Origin: Sedimenticola_A sp040506425
Lineage (GTDB): Bacteria > Pseudomonadota > Gammaproteobacteria > Chromatiales > Chromatiaceae
Assembly: GCA_965224515.1 (NCBI GenBank)
Contig: OZ245051.1
Location: forward strand, 2,046,001 to 2,110,000
Length of the DNA: 64,000 bases
Direction of reading: 5' to 3'
Shown here one piece after another: positions 60,271 to 64,000 of this stretch; within the stretch, counting starts at the first letter, position 1; every line of letters begins with the position of its first letter. The position numbers and the translations under genes were made by a program. The notes under the pieces were generated by a model, which saw only the letters and a list, made by a program, of their open reading frames with translations, was not told the origin of the DNA and ran no database searches.

Positions 60271-61146
60271 ATGTTTCGAGGCAGCATGGTGGCGCTTGTC
60301 ACACCCATGCGAGAGGACGGCAGCGTCGATGAAGAGAGCCTGCGCGCCCTTGTAGATTGGCATATCGAGCAGGGTACCGATGGCATTGTGGCCGTTGGCA
60401 CCACCGGGGAGTCCGCGACCCTGGATGAAAAGGAACACTGCAAGGTGATCAGCCAGGTGGTGGAGTACACCGCCGGCCGTGTTCCGGTCATTGCCGGTAC
60501 GGGCGCCAATTCCACAACTGAAGCGATACGCTTGACCCGTTGTGCAAAAGAGGTTGGTGCGGACGCTTGCCTGCTGGTCACCCCGTACTACAACAAGCCT
60601 ACCCAGGAGGGGCTCTATCTCCACTACAAGGCCGTGGCCGAGGCGGTGGATATACCCCAGATCCTCTACAATGTGCCGGGTCGGACCGCCTGCGATATGC
60701 TGCCCGAGACGGTGGGTCGGCTCTCCAGGATCCCCAATATCGTGGGAATCAAGGAGGCGACAGGGGTGTTGGACAGGGTTGCCGAGATCAAGGGGCTGTG
60801 CGGTGACGGTTTCGATCTCTACAGCGGTGATGATGCGACTGGCAGGGAGTTCGTTCAGTTGGGTGGTCATGGGGTGATATCGGTCACAACCAACGTCGCT
60901 CCTGCCCTGATGCATGATATGATCAAGGCTGCCCTGGAAGGCGACCATGAGCGTGCAGGCCGTATAGATGAGAAACTGGCGACGCTTCACCAGGACCTGT
61001 TTCTGGAGGCGAACCCCATACCCGTCAAATGGGCCCTTGCCGAAATGGGCAGGATTCCTGTAGGTATCCGTCTGCCGCTGACCTGGTTTGCCCAGGAGTA
61101 TCATGAGAATCTGCGCCGGGCCATGGCCCAGGCAGAGATAATATAA
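60271..61146 (+). CDS. dapA: 4-Hydroxy-tetrahydrodipicolinate synthase DapA
   Basis: The protein has 291 residues from the ATG at 60271 (MFRGSMVALVTPM), which has CTGGAGT upstream; the frame is open 11 codons earlier. The TIM-barrel enzyme shows VGTTGESATL, the Tyr in TPYYNKPTQEGLY and the Schiff-base Lys in VGIKEATG. It catalyses the first step of lysine and diaminopimelate synthesis. It is followed by bamC, as usual. Confidence 0.96.
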   Translation: MFRGSMVALVTPMREDGSVDEESLRALVDWHIEQGTDGIVAVGTTGESATLDEKEHCKVISQVVEYTAGRVPVIAGTGANSTTEAIRLTRCAKEVGADACLLVTPYYNKPTQEGLYLHYKAVAEAVDIPQILYNVPGRTACDMLPETVGRLSRIPNIVGIKEATGVLDRVAEIKGLCGDGFDLYSGDDATGREFVQLGGHGVISVTTNVAPALMHDMIKAALEGDHERAGRIDEKLATLHQDLFLEANPIPVKWALAEMGRIPVGIRLPLTWFAQEYHENLRRAMAQAEII

Positions 61147-61231
61147 AACTTTTCCGGTTACATCGGTCAAACCAGGGAACGGGCCTCTGCATGGCGGCGG
61201 CTGTAATCCAAGATCACAGGTTAGATTTGTA

Positions 61232-62386
61232 ATGCTATTTAATTCCTCGAAACTGTTTATTGCTTGCCTGGTTACGGCAGGCCTTGCCGGTTGTGGCGCT
61301 CTTCCCAAGGTGGAGGAGGTGCTTCCGGACAAGAAGGTCGAATACAAGAAGTCCAGGCAGGCCGGAAAGAACCTCGAGATTCCACCGGATCTGACCAAGA
61401 GCTCCATCAACGACGAGCTGGTGATTCCTGATGCCCCAAGGGGGGACTCTTCCACGCTCTCCGGTTTCATGCAGACAGAGCGTATCCAGAGTCGTTCCAC
61501 CAGGCAGGCCACAGTGCTGCCGAAAATCGAGAATATCGAGGTGAAACGTGACGGTGACCAACGCTGGCTGGTGATCAATGCCAGTCCGGACGACGTCTGG
61601 TTCAAGACCATCGGATTCTGGCAGGACAACGGCATCCTGCTGGCCGAGCAGGATCCCACCGTCGGTATCATGCTCACCGACTGGCTGGAAAACAGCGCTG
61701 ATATCAAGAATGATTTTATCACCGACACCATCCGCAGCGTATTTGACGGTCTCTACTCTGCTTCATCCCGTGACCAATTCAGGGTTCGCATCGAACCGGT
61801 TGAGGGTACGGGCACCACGGAGCTCTACCTGACCCATCGTGGTATGCAGGAGACGATCATACAAAGCCAGGGAGATGTGGAGCGCACGGTATGGAACCCC
61901 CGTGAAACCGACCACGGCCTCGAAGCGGAGATGCTGAGGCGTCTCATGGTACACATGGGCGTGGCCGATCAGCAGGCGAGTCGTTCGCTGGCGCGTAAAG
62001 GTTCCCTGAAACCACGTTCCCAGCTCAATCGAAGCAGCAGTGCTGTCGCGCTGCAGATCGACGAAGGCTTCTCCCGCGCATGGCGCCTGACCGGTGTTGC
62101 CCTGGATCGTGTGGGCTTTGCCGTGGAAGACCGGGATCGCACCAAGGGTGTCTATTACGTGCGCTACAACGATCCTTTGAAGGATGTGGAAGAGCCTGGT
62201 CTGCTGGACAAACTCGCCTTCTGGCGTGACAGCGATCAGAACATCGACAAGGAGAGCCAGTACCAGGTGAGCCTCAATGGCCAGGGTGCAAAGACCGATG
62301 TTGTGGTGCTGAGTAAAGATGGCACCCGCGATAACTCAGAAACAGCACTGCGTATCCTGACCCTGCTGAACGAACAGATTCAGTAA
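61232..62386 (+). CDS. bamC: Outer membrane assembly lipoprotein BamC
   Basis: The 384-residue protein begins with a lipoprotein signal (LVTAGLAGCG). The N-terminal unstructured segment contains LEIPPDLTKSSINDELVIPD, typical of BamC, and two helix-grip domains follow. It is part of the Bam complex at the outer membrane. The dapA-bamC order is the classical one. Confidence 0.92.
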   Translation: MLFNSSKLFIACLVTAGLAGCGALPKVEEVLPDKKVEYKKSRQAGKNLEIPPDLTKSSINDELVIPDAPRGDSSTLSGFMQTERIQSRSTRQATVLPKIENIEVKRDGDQRWLVINASPDDVWFKTIGFWQDNGILLAEQDPTVGIMLTDWLENSADIKNDFITDTIRSVFDGLYSASSRDQFRVRIEPVEGTGTTELYLTHRGMQETIIQSQGDVERTVWNPRETDHGLEAEMLRRLMVHMGVADQQASRSLARKGSLKPRSQLNRSSSAVALQIDEGFSRAWRLTGVALDRVGFAVEDRDRTKGVYYVRYNDPLKDVEEPGLLDKLAFWRDSDQNIDKESQYQVSLNGQGAKTDVVVLSKDGTRDNSETALRILTLLNEQIQ

Positions 62387-62437
62387 TCCTGACGACCGGT
62401 ATTCAGACGGAACTGAATACCGGTCGAGGTTTTTCAC

Positions 62438-63199
62438 ATGCGATTCGCTTCCCTTGGCAGCGGCAGCCGTGGCAATGCCACACTGATTGAGTCGGGCAGC
62501 AGTCGCCTGTTGCTGGACTGCGGCTTTGCTGCCAGGGAGACCGAGCGACGTCTGAACCTGCTCGGTGTTGCCCCCGAAACACTGGATGCCATTCTGGTGA
62601 CCCATGAGCATCAGGACCATGTCCGTGGAGTCGGCCCCATGGCCCGCCGCTACAAGCTTCCCGTCTGGTTGACCTACGGTACCCACCGCAAGGACCGCTG
62701 TGGCGAACTGCCCGACCCGCACCTTTTCCACAGTCACCAGGGCGATTTTCAGATCGGCGATATCCTGGTCACTCCCTATCCGGTACCTCACGATGCCAGT
62801 GAGCCGGTTCAGTTCGTATTCAATGCAGGATCCAGGCAGCTAGGGGTGTTGACCGATACGGGTATGGTGACACCCCATATTGTAGAGGTGCTCTCAACCT
62901 CCGATTCCCTGCTGTTGGAGTGCAATCATGATGCCGCTATGCTCAGCAGCGGGCCATACCCGCTCTCCCTGCAACGCAGGGTGGGGGGGAACTACGGTCA
63001 TATGAGTAATCGCCAGTCTGCCGGCCTGCTCGGGCAGCTGGATCATGCCCGGCTGAACAACCTGGTTGCAGCGCATCTCAGCGAAAAAAACAACCGGCCG
63101 GAACTGGCCAGGCAGGCTTTGCTGGAGGTTGCGCCGGATATTGAATCGCGGTTTTCACTCACCAGCCAGGACTGCGTAAGCGAATGGTTTGATGTCTGA
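62438..63199 (+). CDS. MBL-fold metallo-hydrolase, YycJ/VicX-like
   Basis: The 253-residue protein has the metallo-beta-lactamase signature THEHQDH (HxHxDH). The start RFASLGSGSRGNATLIE is typical of the YycJ/VicX group, with later His and Asp ligands in VPHDA and LTDTG. It is probably a nuclease-like hydrolase, as inferred for YycJ in Firmicutes. Its stop overlaps the next start. Confidence 0.85.
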   Translation: MRFASLGSGSRGNATLIESGSSRLLLDCGFAARETERRLNLLGVAPETLDAILVTHEHQDHVRGVGPMARRYKLPVWLTYGTHRKDRCGELPDPHLFHSHQGDFQIGDILVTPYPVPHDASEPVQFVFNAGSRQLGVLTDTGMVTPHIVEVLSTSDSLLLECNHDAAMLSSGPYPLSLQRRVGGNYGHMSNRQSAGLLGQLDHARLNNLVAAHLSEKNNRPELARQALLEVAPDIESRFSLTSQDCVSEWFDV

Positions 63200-63624
63200 T
63201 GATGCAACGTCCCGGCGCGTCACTTAAAGCGGCTCTTTTTCCCTCATGCTCCAGGTCCATTCCCGGTGAACGCTGGTTGAATGTCTTGCTGCGCACCATG
63301 CACCTGGTGGGCATGGCGGGTCTTGGGGCTGGTTATCTCTATGGCGCAGCAGACGATAGCTGGCGAATCTATCTTCAGCTGACGATCATGACAGGATTCG
63401 GTCTGGTTCTGATATCGATCTACTCCAACGGTATCTGGCTGATGCAGTTAAGGGGGCAGGCGATTCTGCTCAAGCTTCTCCTGCTGATGCTGGCCTCTGC
63501 ATATCCTTTGTTCAAAGAGGGGCTGTTTATCCTGGTTATTGTTATTTCCGGCTGGATTGCCCATGCCCCCGGCCGTGTCCGCTATTATTCCCTGTATCAT
63601 CGGCGCCAAATCCATAGTCTCTGA
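63199..63624 (+). CDS. Small integral membrane protein, unknown function
   Basis: The 141-residue protein starts at an ATG overlapping the previous stop (ATGA), so it is translationally coupled to the MBL-fold gene. It has about four membrane helices (from LLRTMHLVGMAGLGAGYL to GLFILVIVISGWI) and a basic C-terminus. The family is not recognised. Confidence 0.7.
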   Translation: MMQRPGASLKAALFPSCSRSIPGERWLNVLLRTMHLVGMAGLGAGYLYGAADDSWRIYLQLTIMTGFGLVLISIYSNGIWLMQLRGQAILLKLLLLMLASAYPLFKEGLFILVIVISGWIAHAPGRVRYYSLYHRRQIHSL

Positions 63625-63740
63625 TAGAGAATGTGGGCAGGATTCTAAAGCAGTAGCTATTATTGCCGATGAATATATAGGAAGGGTTGAGGCATGGGGC
63701 CTGAATCTCACATATTGCACTCCGCCTCCTGGAGAAGGCT

Positions 63741-64000
63741 ATGACCAGGCGTCTCTCACTGAGTCTGAAATTCTACCTGTTGCTCCTCGTTCTATGCCTG
63801 CTGGGCCTGGGAGTGCTGGGTTTTGTCTACCAGACCCTCACCCCGATGAGCGCCGATTTCAAAGAGTACCGCTCTCACGTGGAGAAGCGTGAGATCCTGC
63901 TCATGGGAATACGTAAAAATTTCGGCTATGGCGGTGCAATCCACAACTTCAAGAACTACGTCCTCAGGGGAGACGACAAGTACGTCTCAAGACTGAAAAA
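63741..64000 (+). CDS. Membrane sensor protein, N-terminal part (cut by the window edge)
   Basis: The frame is open from the ATG at 63741 (GGAGAAGG upstream) to the last base, about 86 codons. Residues 6-35 form a membrane helix (LKFYLLLLVLCLLGLGVLGF). The following NFGYGGAIHNFKNYVLRGDD segment is a recurrent periplasmic motif in chemoreceptors, GGDEF proteins and histidine kinases. The output domain lies outside the window, so the class cannot be fixed. Confidence 0.75.
   Translation, partial: MTRRLSLSLKFYLLLLVLCLLGLGVLGFVYQTLTPMSADFKEYRSHVEKREILLMGIRKNFGYGGAIHNFKNYVLRGDDKYVSRLK

Noticed and set aside
60211..61731. 506-codon minus-strand frame across dapA and the start of bamC
   Set aside because: Antisense to two well-identified genes. 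Low-complexity Ser/Pro/Gly content suggests non-coding translation.

Overview
The window looks like chromosomal DNA of a sulfur-oxidising gammaproteobacterium (Chromatiales-like). The evidence is a complete soeABC set for cytoplasmic sulfite oxidation, typical gammaproteobacterial housekeeping blocks (fmdB-DUF502-aspS-nudB, gcvR-bcp/dapA-bamC, sthA, purT, trhP/yegQ, yaeQ), much c-di-GMP, globin and two-component signalling, and GTAG-type REP palindromes. No phage, integrase, intact insertion sequence, CRISPR array, rRNA or tRNA was found. The species cannot be named from the sequence alone.

Layout. 0-6.7 kb: a globin-coupled sensor cut by the left edge, a VOC-CBS fusion protein, a decapitated PfkB kinase behind an aldehyde dehydrogenase, and a divergent acetolactate-synthase-like enzyme. 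6.9-11.7 kb: soeABC. 11.7-25.5 kb: ordinary genes, among them a lipase-like protein, exonuclease, TrhP, truncated haemoglobin, LysR regulator, a MASE1-PAS-GGDEF-EAL protein, an Ada-like protein, PurT, a pseudouridine synthase, YaeQ, DUF3549 and YcgN. 25.9-30.4 kb: sthA and the copper pump gene copA. 30.5-36.2 kb: a PAS histidine kinase, a sigma-54-activating response regulator, and a triheme c/cytochrome b fusion. 36.3-37.0 kb: a REP-derived tandem array.

38-51 kb is the most unusual part. A plus-strand set encodes a 12-heme periplasmic cytochrome, a TorC-like pentaheme quinol dehydrogenase, an unrecognised periplasmic protein, a ZnuA-like protein, a double rhodanese without catalytic cysteine, a Sel1/ankyrin protein and a membrane-anchored thioredoxin. 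It converges on a minus-strand operon of cytochrome c, DUF302, TlpA and PCuAC proteins. Both sets begin at perfect sigma-54 promoters (37989-38004 plus, 48311-48326 minus). Each promoter has a pair of TTGAAC-N5-GTTCAA palindromes centred about 187 and 218 bp upstream. The adjacent NtrC-type regulator is the obvious candidate activator. Further sigma-54-like promoters precede the regulator itself (33180) and an OB-fold/CopZ pair (49473). I infer one regulon that builds a quinol-to-multiheme periplasmic electron-transfer system; its substrate cannot be read from the sequence.

51.5-64 kb: Sco, an MFS transporter, fmdB-DUF502-aspS, nudB against a PIN-PhoH ATPase, bcp-gcvR diverging from dapA-bamC, an MBL-fold hydrolase, a small membrane protein, and the start of a membrane sensor that runs off the right edge.
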